Positions 16,372 to 25,569 are shown, numbered from the stretch's first letter. The stretch: 64,000 nt of DNA from Paenibacillus aquistagni (GCF_900177815.1 NZ_FXAZ01000001.1:1612001-1676000), one strand, 5' to 3'. A program made the numbers and translations. Notes: generated from the sequence alone by a model not told the origin.

Positions 16372-17577
16372 TTATTTAAGCTTGTTCAACTTGTCTCCAA
16401 AGCGCTCAGCAAGCGTAAAGCTCATGCTTTCGTTGCTCAAGGACACGTTCGGATTATTCAGGTTCTGCTGTTGCTGCTTTGCCTTCTTCTCTGGCTTAGG
16501 TGCAGCAGCTGGAGCTTCTTCTGTTTCTTTGATGCTCAAGCTGATGCGTTTTTCGGCAGGGTTGAAGTCCAGCACTTTCACTTGAACCTCTTGGCCTTCC
16601 TTCAGAACCTCGAATGGCGTTCCAATGTGGCGGTGTGAGATTTGGGAGATGTGCACAAGGCCTTCAACACCGGGAGCAACCTCAACGAATGCACCGAAGT
16701 TGACAAGGCGCTTTACCGTACCTGTAATGATATCGCCAATCTTGAACTGCTCTGCAGACGTTTCCCAAGGACCAGGCAATGTTGCTTTAAGGCTCAAGCT
16801 GATCTTGCCGTTGCCTGGATCTACTTTCAGTACTCTAACCTTAACCTGCTGTCCTTCTTCAACTACATCAGAAGGCTTCTCAACATGATGCCAAGCAAGC
16901 TCGGAAATATGAACGAGACCGTCTACGCCGCCAACATCAACGAATGCGCCGAATTGTGTCAAGCGTTGTACCGTTCCTTCCAGCTCTTGTCCTTCCTGCA
17001 GGCTTTCAAGCACTTGCTGCTTGTTTGCTTCGAATTCAGCATCAAGAACATCTTTTTGAGAGAGAATCAACTTGTTGTTCTCACGATCGATTTCTTTTAC
17101 TTTCACACGAAGCGTGCGGCCTTTGTAATCACTGAAGTCTTCAACAAAATGACGCTCAACCATCGAAGCAGGGATGAATGCGCGAACGCCTACATCTGCA
17201 ACAAGACCGCCTTTTACGACGTCTGCCACAACAACTTCGAATACCTCTTGGCTGTCAAAGCGTGCTTGAAGAGTTTCCCAAGCAGATTCACTGTCTACTT
17301 GACGCTTCGATAGAACCAAACGTTCTTTGTTGTCATCTACGCTAACAACCTTCGCTTCAACCTCTTGACCAACTTCCACAACATCAGAAGCCTTGTCAAC
17401 AGTCAAGGAAGACAATTCGCGTACTGGAATAATACCGTCATATTTATATCCAATGCTTACAACTGCTTGATCATCGTCGATTTTGACAATTGTACCTTTG
17501 ACGGTATCTCCTTTTTTGACAGCAATCATATTATCCATTGCTTCTTGTTGCTCGTTGACTTTTGTTTCCTCAGACAT
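16372..17577 (-). CDS. rpsA: S1 RNA-binding domain protein (ribosomal S1 homolog YpfD)
   Basis: This 401-aa protein has four S1 repeats, each opening with a G-x-V/I segment such as GDTVKGTIVKIDDDQAVVSIGYKYDG and GQELEGTVQRLTQFGAFVDVGGVDGLVHISEL. It matches the four-domain Bacillus YpfD rather than the six-domain proteobacterial S1, and it lacks the domains that dock S1 to the ribosome. A Lys/Gln/Pro-rich C-terminal tail follows. ATG 17577 follows GAGGAGG. It lies downstream of plsC and cmk as in B. subtilis. Confidence 0.94.
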   Translation of the reverse strand: MSEETKVNEQQEAMDNMIAVKKGDTVKGTIVKIDDDQAVVSIGYKYDGIIPVRELSSLTVDKASDVVEVGQEVEAKVVSVDDNKERLVLSKRQVDSESAWETLQARFDSQEVFEVVVADVVKGGLVADVGVRAFIPASMVERHFVEDFSDYKGRTLRVKVKEIDRENNKLILSQKDVLDAEFEANKQQVLESLQEGQELEGTVQRLTQFGAFVDVGGVDGLVHISELAWHHVEKPSDVVEEGQQVKVRVLKVDPGNGKISLSLKATLPGPWETSAEQFKIGDIITGTVKRLVNFGAFVEVAPGVEGLVHISQISHRHIGTPFEVLKEGQEVQVKVLDFNPAEKRISLSIKETEEAPAAAPKPEKKAKQQQQNLNNPNVSLSNESMSFTLAERFGDKLNKLK

Positions 17578-17686
17578 GTCATAACCTCCTCGATTAGAAC
17601 CCCATTTATAGAAACCTGCATGATTGCAGTGTCCATAACCATGAGCATACAAAATAATACCTGTAGTATCTTACCAATAGTGCAAA

Positions 17687-18277
17687 TTATGCACGAGTTC
17701 CTTGTTCTTCCTGCAAGATACGATGGATGTGCTCCATGATTCGTTCTGTCGCCTTCTCCAACATATCACTGCTCTTTTCTTCAAGAATGTCGGTCATGTC
17801 GATCGCAGGACCATAGACAACTCTTGTCTTGCCAAATAACTTATAGGAGCCCACGACGGCAACCGGAACAATGGCAGCACCGCTTTTCAGCGCGATCATC
17901 GCAGCGCCTTTTTTGGCAGCTGCACCGCCCGTATTGCGGGTTCCTTCCGGGAAGATTCCCATCATCTTGCCTTCTCTGAGAACTTTAAGGGCCTGCTTGA
18001 TGGTATCCTTACCTACGCCGCTGCGGTTCACAGGAAATGCCCCGAGCTTCGCAATGATCGATCCAAGTAACGGCACGTCAAAAAGTTCCTTCTTGGCCAT
18101 AAAGCTGATAGGCCGCTTTATGAATACGCCGATCGCAGGAGGATCCAAAAGACTAATATGGTTGGAGCATAGAACGACGCCCCCGGTCTTCGGGACATAA
18201 TGCAGGTTCTTCGCTTCAAGCCGGAATAATAGTTGATAAATAATCTTAAGTAAATTTTTCGCAAAAGTATAGAACAT
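17687..18277 (-). CDS. plsC: 1-acyl-sn-glycerol-3-phosphate acyltransferase
   Basis: This 196-aa member of the PlsC family has the acyltransferase motif NHISLLDP (NHxxxxD) near residue 39 and FPEGTRN near residue 110. It makes phosphatidic acid at the cytoplasmic face of the membrane. It follows cmk by 3 bp, forming a tight operon. With plsY and gpsA also in the window, three successive phospholipid steps are encoded within 6 kb. Confidence 0.95.
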   Translation of the reverse strand: MFYTFAKNLLKIIYQLLFRLEAKNLHYVPKTGGVVLCSNHISLLDPPAIGVFIKRPISFMAKKELFDVPLLGSIIAKLGAFPVNRSGVGKDTIKQALKVLREGKMMGIFPEGTRNTGGAAAKKGAAMIALKSGAAIVPVAVVGSYKLFGKTRVVYGPAIDMTDILEEKSSDMLEKATERIMEHIHRILQEEQGTRA

Positions 18278-18280
18278 CAG

Positions 18281-18982
18281 CTATTGTTCACCCTCAATTC
18301 GCGACAACGTCTCCTTGACCATCAGCTCTACGATCTCGTCAATCGACATATGTGTTGTATCAAGAAGCAGCGCATCCTCCGCTTGTCTAAGCGGTGAAAT
18401 GACTCGATTCTCATCTTGCCGATCGCGTTCTGCGATCTCGTGCTTAAGCTGCTCAAGGGTAACCTCTGATTTGTCTTTCAGCTCAGCATAGCGCCTCTTT
18501 GCCCGTTCGTCTACCGAAGCTGTCAGGAACCACTTGAATTCCGCTGAGGGAAGAACGATTGTCCCAATATCGCGTCCGTCCATGACGATGCCTTTCTTCG
18601 TCGCAAGCTCACGCTGCATCGCAACCAGCTGTTCTCGAACATCTTCATGCTGAGCAAATTGTGAAGCCATCAGACTGATCTCAGGAGTTCGAATTTGACG
18701 AGTCACATCAAGCCCATTCAGTAATACGCGTTGGCCATCTTCACCAGGCAGCAGCTCAATACGTATATCTTTCATTGCCTGCTTAGCCTTGCTGGGCTCA
18801 GATGGTCGAATTCCTTGTTCAAGCATATGTAAAGCAACTGCTCGATACATCGCGCCTGTATCAATATAAATATATCCTAGCTTACGGGCAACGTGTCTTG
18901 CAACGGTGCTTTTTCCTGCACCAGCAGGTCCATCAATCGCGATGTTAAAGCGAGTATTCTTCTGCTGATAAAGTGTGCTCAA
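18281..18982 (-). CDS. cmk: Cytidylate kinase
   Basis: Cmk phosphorylates CMP/dCMP. The P-loop IDGPAGAGKST lies near the N-terminus, followed by YIDTGAMYRAV, the MDGRDIGTIVLP NMP-binding motif and the LID arginine segment RDRQDENR. The start is uncertain. TTG 18982 (233 aa) follows GAGGAG at 11 bp, while ATG 19003 would add 7 residues, without a clear ribosome site. It lies 3 bp before plsC. Confidence 0.96.
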   Translation of the reverse strand: MSTLYQQKNTRFNIAIDGPAGAGKSTVARHVARKLGYIYIDTGAMYRAVALHMLEQGIRPSEPSKAKQAMKDIRIELLPGEDGQRVLLNGLDVTRQIRTPEISLMASQFAQHEDVREQLVAMQRELATKKGIVMDGRDIGTIVLPSAEFKWFLTASVDERAKRRYAELKDKSEVTLEQLKHEIAERDRQDENRVISPLRQAEDALLLDTTHMSIDEIVELMVKETLSRIEGEQ

Positions 18983-19036
18983 ACCGGGCCTGTCTCCTCT
19001 CATCCATCATCCGCATAGGTATCGGAGCCCACCTCA

Positions 19037-19059
19037 AACAAAAAGCAGGCTTTGCCTGC
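19037..19059 (-). terminator. Terminator downstream of ypfB
   Basis: GCAGGC, AAA, GCCTGC then TTTTTG on the minus strand. A second hairpin (AGCCTC...GAGGCT, 19110-19138) lies between it and ypfB, so the pair may act in tandem. Confidence 0.75.
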
Positions 19060-19143
19060 GGACGTGAAAATTATACCACACCTTGAAAGGGGATGCAAAA
19101 TAAGAATAGCCTCCTTGCGCACAAAGACAGAGGCTTCAAGAGT

Positions 19144-19404
19144 CTATTCACGCTGTATCGTCTTAGCATAAGGAATCCCTTCAAGCTCCTCTACAGGGCA
19201 CAGCCACTCTCGAATATCCGGCTGAAGCAGCAGCGCTTGAGCGATAACACATAACACAGCAAATGCAACGAGACAGCGAGCGATAATGCGAATGATGTGA
19301 TCCCACCACTGAATGAGCATTGCGTGCCATTCACGATCACTTATGTTTCTCCGATTGTGATCTTTATCTTTCCGATGCGCACGTTTACGATGTTGTTCCT
19401 TCAA
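19144..19404 (-). CDS. YpfB-like small membrane protein (DUF5359)
   Basis: This 86-aa protein has a very basic N-terminus (HRKRAHRKDKDHNRR), one transmembrane helix (IIARCLVAFAVLCVIAQALL) and a short exterior tail. Position between ypfA and cmk and overall design match B. subtilis YpfB (DUF5359), of unknown function. It follows the PilZ gene by 141 bp and is closed by two hairpins. Confidence 0.65.
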   Translation of the reverse strand: MKEQHRKRAHRKDKDHNRRNISDREWHAMLIQWWDHIIRIIARCLVAFAVLCVIAQALLLQPDIREWLCPVEELEGIPYAKTIQRE

Positions 19405-19545
19405 GCTGCCTCACCTCTCGCAGTCATCATTACGAGTAGTGTGTCATATGCTCACATATCCTATGCATAAAAAGAAGGAATCCTGTTCGAACACATCGCT
19501 CGCTGACTTATGAGATAAAAGCTCGAAGGTTCGATTGCCTCACCT

Positions 19546-20199
19546 TTATCCCTTTAGCCGTTTGCGATCCTCGATTTGCTTGTCGAAGCAGTAGCGAATA
19601 ATCTTCTCACGATCTCCATCCATAATGGCTTCAAACTCCACCATGATGAGCTCTGTCACTTCGGTCCTGAGTTCGGTTCTTACTATGCGCCCTCGAAAAG
19701 AGATATAGTCATTGCCCGCTGGCTTTTGCGGAATATACAGCGTACAGGTGAGCGCTTGATTGCTTTTCATGCCCCATCTCTGCTGTGCCGTAAAGGACAG
19801 CCCTCCTCCACTGATATCAATTGTGCGCACCTCAAGCGTCGGCTCATCATCTTGGTGCACCTTCAGTTCCAGATCAGCTTTGACACGCAAGTAAGCTCGT
19901 CTTTGCAGCTTCCTTAATTCCTCAGCCTTCGGCTTCGGTACGGCAAGCATGACAATGCCATCCTGTTTGCTTCCAACCACCTTTGCAAAAAAGGAGTGCT
20001 TCATTCCCTCCTCCTGAACATATTCGATCTCGAGCCGTTCGTGGCTGAACTTGCTGCTTCTTGCTGTTCCCTCTTGTATCGGGAGCTCAAACCATATTCT
20101 TTTATCATCGACCTCTGTTACCCTTGCCTTATAGACTCCATCCCCTGGTGCAGCAGAATCTGGAGTGATAAAGAGCATATCATTGATTTTGGGCAGCAT
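19546..20199 (-). CDS. ypfA: PilZ-domain c-di-GMP receptor (YpfA/DgrA-type flagellar brake)
   Basis: This 217-aa protein has an N-terminal YcgR-like domain and a C-terminal PilZ domain. The c-di-GMP-binding motifs are intact: RRAYLR (RxxxR, ~residues 100-105) and DISGGG (D/NxSxxG, ~128). In B. subtilis YpfA binds c-di-GMP and inhibits motility by acting on the flagellar stator. ATG 20199 is the first codon after a GGAGG. It is transcribed away from a 470-bp region that holds a tiny plus-strand ORF and the ypeB terminator. Confidence 0.92.
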   Translation of the reverse strand: MLPKINDMLFITPDSAAPGDGVYKARVTEVDDKRIWFELPIQEGTARSSKFSHERLEIEYVQEEGMKHSFFAKVVGSKQDGIVMLAVPKPKAEELRKLQRRAYLRVKADLELKVHQDDEPTLEVRTIDISGGGLSFTAQQRWGMKSNQALTCTLYIPQKPAGNDYISFRGRIVRTELRTEVTELIMVEFEAIMDGDREKIIRYCFDKQIEDRKRLKG

Positions 20200-20469
20200 T
20201 GCAACGTCCTCCTAATGACCCCATATTCATTCAATCATCCTTTATCCTCAAATACAGTTGATGGTATGTAAGGATGATGTTTGCTTTAATAGTCCATTAT
20301 ACCTATTTAATTATAGGCAATGAAGAGGAGGATGGGAATATAAATTTTCTGTCCTACTGAATTCTTCTCATTCTTATACGTTCAATTCACTTCAATGTCT
20401 CGTTTCCTCCACATTTATACAGCCTCGCTATGCTATATTAAAACTTGATGAATACGAGGAGGTGCGGAT

Positions 20470-20529
20470 ATGAGTACTGGGCATTCATGCGTGGGATGGA
20501 AGAGCTGTAAGCGCCTCAATCCAATCTAG
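20470..20529 (+). CDS. Candidate 19-aa Cys-containing peptide
   Basis: A short frame reading MSTGHSCVGWKSCKRLNPI starts 5 bp after GGAGGTG, a near-perfect ribosome site. It is on the plus strand between the divergently placed ypfA promoter region and ypeB. Two Cys flank GWK (C-X5-C). I do not recognise it. No clear promoter was found, and the rest of 20200-20669 appears empty apart from the ypeB terminator. Confidence 0.35.
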   Translation: MSTGHSCVGWKSCKRLNPI

Positions 20530-20615
20530 ACGCCTGATCTATTCCTGATCAACATGAAGGTTGTCCATAAGAAATGTGCCAATCTATACATCTTTACCTA
20601 GAGCCGTAGAATATC

Positions 20616-20655
20616 AAAAAAAACGCAATGGCCATATTTTGCTGACCATTGCGTT
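20616..20655 (-). terminator. Terminator after ypeB
   Basis: AACGCAATGG and CCATTGCGTT form a perfect 10-bp stem, followed by eight T on the minus strand. Confidence 0.9.
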
Positions 20656-20669
20656 AGTTCTATTCATCA

Positions 20670-22007
20670 TTAGCTTGATACGGGTTCAATGCTCTCTTCG
20701 AGACCTGTATCTGCATTAATGTAAATTCGATACCCTTGTTTGTCAAACGAACCGCCAAATTCATAGCAGAGCACTTTTTGCGACACTTCATTGTTAATCA
20801 AAGCTAGGCGGGAATAATTCACCTTCATATCCGGGTTCACATGTGAAAGGGCTTCATCCTTCGTAAGCTTCGGCTTCAGATTAACCTTCGTCTTGTCCGC
20901 ATGATGATACACATAATCTGAGGCCTGCAACCCCGTAATCTCGCCATTATCAAGCGCAACGCGCACCTGCAGCTGCTTTGGATACATATAGATCCCATTT
21001 TCTACAGGGACAAAAGTCAAGCTCTCGATATTGTCGTTTACTTGATAACGAACGGGCTCCATTTGGGGATAGCCGTGTTTTTTCAAAAAGCGCGACGCGC
21101 TCATCATCGCATCATCGTTAGAAATGTCCTTTTTATCCACGTTGCGTGAATTAAAATAGGAGAGAAGCTGTCCTTGAAGCGTAAAGTCAAGGCTGATCTT
21201 GCCGTTGCCATCCGTGCGCATTGCACTAACCGTATACGTCTCATACTCCTTGGAATTGCCATTCTTCTGCACCTTGATATCCTTCACTTCATAAGCTCTT
21301 AAGAACTTCATCGCTTTGTTCTTAACATCCTGCTCGCTTATAGGCGGCCCTTCTAGCATTCGCACTGAACGCTTCGCATAAATGCTTGCGACTGAAGGCC
21401 CCCAGTTAATCTCTGGATATTGTCCAACCTTGTTGTCCACTGTCTTAAAGCCATCAATAATCGTATTGTCATTGATCTGTTTTTCGGTGGCAATCGCGGA
21501 TTCAACATCCATCCATCTGAGATTTTTATCTATGACACTTTTCTCTACCTTCAGCAAGTCATCGGATATTTGCTTCGAGTTGGCATATAACGTTTTTAAG
21601 GTTTTCATTTCATCTTGGTTAAGCGGCTCCTTCGTCATATCGCGAACCGCAGCGCGATAGGCAAAGTTCGAGATGCGAGACAAGAAATCCTCTGTCTGGC
21701 TGAATGGCATTAAGGTCAGCGGCAATTGATTGATTTCGTTTTGCGCCTCACTCGTTAAACGCCACACATTAACCAAGCTTTTGCGATGCATCCCTTGTGA
21801 AGCAGAATGCACAGCCAAAGTCTGACCCAACTCATTATGTAGCTTATTCATGTGATAGGACAGGTCGTGGAAGGCACGCTGATATTGGTTTTCTGCTTTT
21901 AGCAAAATGCTGTTTTTCTCTTGATGCTCCTGATAGCCCCAAATGACCGCTCCTATTAAAAAAAGCGTGACGATGGGAAACATCACCGCACTCAATCGTT
22001 TATACAT
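20670..22007 (-). CDS. ypeB: Spore germination protein YpeB
   Basis: YpeB (445 aa) is an inner-spore-membrane-anchored protein that stabilises the cortex-lytic enzyme SleB. An N-terminal transmembrane helix (SAVMFPIVTLFLIGAVIWGY) is followed by a helical domain and by three C-terminal PepSY-type repeats (for example DALSHVNPDMKVNYSRLALIN). Start at ATG 22007 after GAGGAG. In Bacillus sleB directly precedes ypeB; here no sleB is present, and a 49-aa zinc-ribbon gene and prsW lie upstream instead. Confidence 0.93.
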   Translation of the reverse strand: MYKRLSAVMFPIVTLFLIGAVIWGYQEHQEKNSILLKAENQYQRAFHDLSYHMNKLHNELGQTLAVHSASQGMHRKSLVNVWRLTSEAQNEINQLPLTLMPFSQTEDFLSRISNFAYRAAVRDMTKEPLNQDEMKTLKTLYANSKQISDDLLKVEKSVIDKNLRWMDVESAIATEKQINDNTIIDGFKTVDNKVGQYPEINWGPSVASIYAKRSVRMLEGPPISEQDVKNKAMKFLRAYEVKDIKVQKNGNSKEYETYTVSAMRTDGNGKISLDFTLQGQLLSYFNSRNVDKKDISNDDAMMSASRFLKKHGYPQMEPVRYQVNDNIESLTFVPVENGIYMYPKQLQVRVALDNGEITGLQASDYVYHHADKTKVNLKPKLTKDEALSHVNPDMKVNYSRLALINNEVSQKVLCYEFGGSFDKQGYRIYINADTGLEESIEPVSS

Positions 22008-22117
22008 GAACACACATCTCCTCACACAGCAAATTAGACGATTTAAGGCTATTTTGCTAGTTATCGAGTATCTTTATGCATTCATGGTTACGAAGGCAAT
22101 GTTTCACACATTCACGC

Positions 22118-22267
22118 TTACCCATGCTGTTCTTCAATCATGAACTCTTCGCGGTTATCGCAAAGGCACTGCTTGAAGCCTGTTTCAATCTTTCCTTTTT
22201 CCCGTTTGCCGCGCAAAATAAATTTCTCACCGCAGCGCTTGCAGCGTATGGTTACCTTTACTCGCAT
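22118..22267 (-). CDS. Small zinc-ribbon-like protein (49 aa)
   Basis: The frame starts MRVKVTIRCKRCGEKFILRG and ends MIEEQHG, with Cys pairs CxxC (RCKRCG) and CxC (QCLCDN), typical of a one-knuckle zinc ribbon. Basic residues surround the first pair. An AAGGAG lies 13 bp upstream of the ATG, which is rather far. It occupies the place where sleB is expected next to ypeB. Its function is unknown. Confidence 0.6.
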   Translation of the reverse strand: MRVKVTIRCKRCGEKFILRGKREKGKIETGFKQCLCDNREEFMIEEQHG

Positions 22268-22381
22268 CTCTTGTGCAGCACTCCTTCTTTATCCATCTAA
22301 ACCCACCTCATAATCGTTAAAAGGACGTTTAGGTGTTGTCCAGTCAATAGAAGTATGCCCACAAGATATTTTTTCCAACCG

Positions 22382-23125
22382 TTAAGACGGCAGGTTGCTT
22401 GAATCATCCTCAGCCTTCATTAAGCGAAACGGAGATCTTAAATTAGCCCGCTTCACCTTCCCCATGCCAAAATACCACAAGAACAGCATCAGCGGCACAA
22501 TAAACCAGAGCCAATTCGTCATCGTCAGCATGATCAGATCATAGATTCCATGCCAAAAAATAGGGATAAGCAAAGAAAAACATAAGTATCTTTTCTCAAG
22601 ATGACCTTTGGAGAACTTCGCCTTGCCCATGTAGTAGCCCATCAGAACGCCAAATAAAGCATGTCCCGATACAGGCAGCAAGGCCCTCACCAGCAAGAAC
22701 CCAAATGATGCAGGATTGGATAATGCATACATCACATTCTCAACTGTGGCAAAGCCTAATGAGACAGCTACTGCATAAAGAATGCCATCATAATGTTCAT
22801 CGAATTCAATATGGTTGTAGATTAAGTAATACAGCACAAACCACTTTACCGTTTCCTCTACCCCAGCAGAGATCAAAAAGGAGTAGCTGAGCGGATGGCT
22901 GCCCCATAAGCTAACAAAACCATGCTGAATCGCCATAATGGGAAGCACAATCAGGAATCCCACAAGAAATATTCGGAGCACCATTACAATGGGCTCGGAA
23001 GCATAAATGTCTTTTAAGTAAAAGTAAACCAACAGAGCGATGCCTGGAGCAATTGCTGCTGTTAATATGGCGGCAATTGGAGTGGATATTGTTATGGACT
23101 CTAAAGCTGCATCAACGTAGTTCAA
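22382..23125 (-). CDS. prsW: PrsW-family intramembrane metalloprotease
   Basis: This 247-aa polytopic protein has the glutamic-type family motifs: EETVKW (~residue 90), the conserved Glu in FATVENVMY (~residue 128), then HALFG and FWHGIYD histidines as putative metal ligands. In B. subtilis PrsW performs site-1 cleavage of the anti-sigma factor RsiW. About eight hydrophobic helices are seen. Its place beside ypeB is the same as in Bacillus. Whether RsiW/SigW exists in this organism cannot be told here. Confidence 0.9.
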   Translation of the reverse strand: MNYVDAALESITISTPIAAILTAAIAPGIALLVYFYLKDIYASEPIVMVLRIFLVGFLIVLPIMAIQHGFVSLWGSHPLSYSFLISAGVEETVKWFVLYYLIYNHIEFDEHYDGILYAVAVSLGFATVENVMYALSNPASFGFLLVRALLPVSGHALFGVLMGYYMGKAKFSKGHLEKRYLCFSLLIPIFWHGIYDLIMLTMTNWLWFIVPLMLFLWYFGMGKVKRANLRSPFRLMKAEDDSSNLPS

Positions 23126-23229
23126 GCTAACATCACTCCTTTATCGACATCATCATGTCTTGCCCCTTCGATGGACACCTCTTCACACGAACATGCATAT
23201 AGTAAACATGCAGAAAGCAATAGAACAGC

Positions 23230-23264
23230 AAAAAGGAGCGCCAACCCCATGGCTGAGCACTCCC
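23230..23264 (-). terminator. Terminator after the MecA-family gene
   Basis: GGAGTGC and GCGCTCC (one wobble pair) enclose a 15-nt loop and are followed by TTTTT on the minus strand. Confidence 0.65.
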
Positions 23265-23276
23265 TAAGCGGTGTAC

Positions 23277-23885
23277 TTATACACTACGCGGTTTGAAGTG
23301 TTGAACCGTAACCGCGATTGCATCTTCTGCAATAATCACTTTCCCATATTCCTCCAGAATTGCCGTAGTGACGGAAGTCGCTTCACCATATTCTGCAAGA
23401 ATTGCGATCAGGGCTTGCAAGCGGCTGCCCTCTAGAGTTGCTGGTTCAACATGATATATCCATTGGCCGTTATATTGATAAAGCGCCCCGGATACGTCGA
23501 ATTGACCGTGCACTCCATGAGCTGCCTCGATGAAATCATCAAAATCACGGAAGGCAAATACAACCGTATCGCTTTCCTCTAAAGTAACTTCCATCTCGTA
23601 TACATCATCCAGCTCATCATCTTCAGCGGCTTGAGCCCCTTGCCAACGCGTGCGTGTGACAATCACGACCATGCCTTGGGCTGGCATTGCGTATACTTCA
23701 ACGGCTAATGGTCCCGTCGCATCAAATCCGAGTTCTGTATATGCTTGATCCATCATCTCTGCAAAAAGATCCTGCAGCTTAGACATTTCCTTCCACAGGT
23801 CTTCCCGCTGGATCCCGCGTTCTGATAGGTCGTCGAACGTAAGAAAAATACGGATTTTATCTTGGCTCAATCGTTCGATCTTCAT
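23277..23885 (-). CDS. MecA-family adaptor protein for ClpC
   Basis: This 202-aa protein begins MKIERLSQDKIRIFLTFDDL, diagnostic for MecA/YpbH, adaptors that bring substrates such as ComK to ClpCP. The N-terminal substrate-binding region, an acidic linker (AAEDDELDD) and the C-terminal ClpC-binding half (VVFAFRDFDDFIEAA, LAEYGEAT) are complete. Position near ypbG and prsW matches B. subtilis ypbH (mecB). Whether it is the main MecA or the YpbH paralog cannot be decided here. It is monocistronic with a terminator. Confidence 0.92.
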   Translation of the reverse strand: MKIERLSQDKIRIFLTFDDLSERGIQREDLWKEMSKLQDLFAEMMDQAYTELGFDATGPLAVEVYAMPAQGMVVIVTRTRWQGAQAAEDDELDDVYEMEVTLEESDTVVFAFRDFDDFIEAAHGVHGQFDVSGALYQYNGQWIYHVEPATLEGSRLQALIAILAEYGEATSVTTAILEEYGKVIIAEDAIAVTVQHFKPRSV

Positions 23886-24046
23886 GACAGGACCCTCCTT
23901 TACTACTCCAGTTATAACAGATTATGAAGCAACATATAATATGTGCTGAAAATGGTTCTATGTAAAACATGTTATCATTATTTTTCAGCTTTTGCACCTA
24001 CTATTATTAAAAACCTCCGCTTCTACCATCATATGAGAAGAATACA

Positions 24047-24080
24047 AGAAAAAGCCGTTGAAATATTCAACGACTTTTTC
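24047..24080 (-). terminator. Terminator after the YtxH-like gene (may act both ways)
   Basis: CGTTGAA and TTCAACG form a stem flanked by A/T runs on both strands, about 100 bp past the stop of the YtxH-like gene. Confidence 0.65.
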
Positions 24081-24181
24081 ATTCGTATTCAAGTACTCCT
24101 TAAGAAGCCCTATCCCTACATCGATTTGATGTTATGACGGCGATGATGGCGCTTCTTTCTTCTGCGGACAAGCTCAGCCTT

Positions 24182-24640
24182 TCAATGGGGCGTCGCTTGA
24201 CCTCCCTTATTGCGTGCTGAATCAATGGACTTCACATCTGTATGCGTGTGGCTAACTGCAGAAACGTGGGGCTTTGCAGTCCCGCTCTCACGCATGATGG
24301 CATCAACTTGGCGCTTCACTTCAGGATCACGCTCAATAAGTTCCTTCACATGCTCCAAGGTGTAGGATGGCTGTGAAGAGGATTGAGTCGTGGAAGATGT
24401 GCTGGCAGCTTTGGATGAAGAACCAGAAGAACCACCCGCCATTTGAGAAGCATCTGTGTTTGTGGCTACCTGGAAGGCTGTCTCCATCACTTTTCCTTTT
24501 GCTTTGCCCATCACATCCGTGACCATATCTCCAGCTAATTGGATCTTGGATTGAAGATGGGAAAGTGATCGGCGATCTGCCATATACATGCCGGTTAATG
24601 CACCAATCGCCATACCTGCGATAAATGTTGTGATTCTCAC
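24182..24640 (-). CDS. YtxH-like membrane-anchored protein, hypothetical
   Basis: This 152-aa protein starts with a Gly-rich hydrophobic segment (FIAGMAIGALTGMYMADRRS) like YtxH-type general-stress proteins. An amphipathic stretch, a Ser/Thr-rich linker (GGSSGSSSKAASTSSTTQSS) and a charged helix follow. No catalytic motif is seen. It lies between the MecA-family gene and the metallophosphoesterase gene and has its own terminator. The 296-bp gap towards mecA holds only that terminator. Confidence 0.55.
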   Translation of the reverse strand: MRITTFIAGMAIGALTGMYMADRRSLSHLQSKIQLAGDMVTDVMGKAKGKVMETAFQVATNTDASQMAGGSSGSSSKAASTSSTTQSSSQPSYTLEHVKELIERDPEVKRQVDAIMRESGTAKPHVSAVSHTHTDVKSIDSARNKGGQATPH

Positions 24641-24725
24641 CGCTGTTCCCTCCTTAAGGATTTAGGATCAGTTGTAGTGTGAGCACAACACGGGTCCCAC
24701 ATTCGCTTCAATTTTAGGAAAACGT

Positions 24726-25553
24726 TCATTTGGAGCGTAGCGTTATAAAATGCGCCTCTGGACTGGAGAACAATCTCAAAGGCACATGTGAGGTGCCAAA
24801 TCCTTGGCTTATGAATAATCTTAGGGGAGTTGTCCCCTCTCTCGCAATGTCATACCAGCCGGCTCTATACGTGCGGTACATGGCTCCTGTGCGTATCGGG
24901 CCATAAAAAGGGATATTGATCTGTCCGCCATGGGTGTGGCCACAAAGCAGGAGTTCCACTTCGGATGGGATAGGCTTTTTAATCACGGCTGGATCATGAC
25001 TGATCAATATGGTGCAGTGAGGTTCTTGGACCACTTCTTCCATTGCACACGCAAGATTGGTTCTTCCTGAGCGAAGATCATCTATGCCAACGAACCACAA
25101 TATACCATCATCTGCTTCACAGCGCATCGCCGCATTGTCAAGAATGCGAATGCCAAGCGATTCCACTAGATTATCAAGTGTTCTGGTATCCGCCTTATTG
25201 TCATGATTGCCATGCACAAATACAGCTGGCCCGAGTTCCCTCAGCCGCTCTAGATTCGCCTTGCAGCAATCAAATGAATGTCCCCGCTCAATAACATCTC
25301 CACCAATGACAACAAGCGCTGCTGCTTCATGCGCATTGATCTCTTCCATATGTGCATCGGTAAGACGCCTAAGATGCAAGTCACTAATAAAAAATAGCCG
25401 GGTGCCATCAAAAGCTGGATGTAATCCTGCAAGCGTAATTGTCTCTTCGGTTACTTGGAATCGGCGCGCCCATAGATACATAATCAGGAGCAGCACACAT
25501 CCAAGCAACATTGCGGTTGCCAAGCAAATGATCAATAGGTCTATAAAGAACAC
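24726..25553 (-). CDS. Membrane-anchored metallophosphoesterase (YpbG-like)
   Basis: This 275-aa calcineurin-like phosphoesterase has one N-terminal transmembrane anchor and the full set of metal ligands: DLHLRR, GGDVIERG, GNHDNK, ISHDP and GHTHGGQ. This is the YkuE/YpbG type of phosphoesterase; substrates are generally unknown. Its position matches ypbG, next to the mecB-like gene. It begins 16 bp after the coiled-coil membrane protein gene, so the three genes 24726-26522 form one operon. Confidence 0.9.
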   Translation of the reverse strand: MFFIDLLIICLATAMLLGCVLLLIMYLWARRFQVTEETITLAGLHPAFDGTRLFFISDLHLRRLTDAHMEEINAHEAAALVVIGGDVIERGHSFDCCKANLERLRELGPAVFVHGNHDNKADTRTLDNLVESLGIRILDNAAMRCEADDGILWFVGIDDLRSGRTNLACAMEEVVQEPHCTILISHDPAVIKKPIPSEVELLLCGHTHGGQINIPFYGPIRTGAMYRTYRAGWYDIAREGTTPLRLFISQGFGTSHVPLRLFSSPEAHFITLRSK

Positions 25554-25569
25554 TCCTTCACTACCCTTC

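Noticed and set aside
24100-24181. Arg/His/Lys-rich readthrough after the YtxH-like gene
   Set aside because: It is in frame with the gene but separated by a stop codon and has no start or ribosome site of its own.
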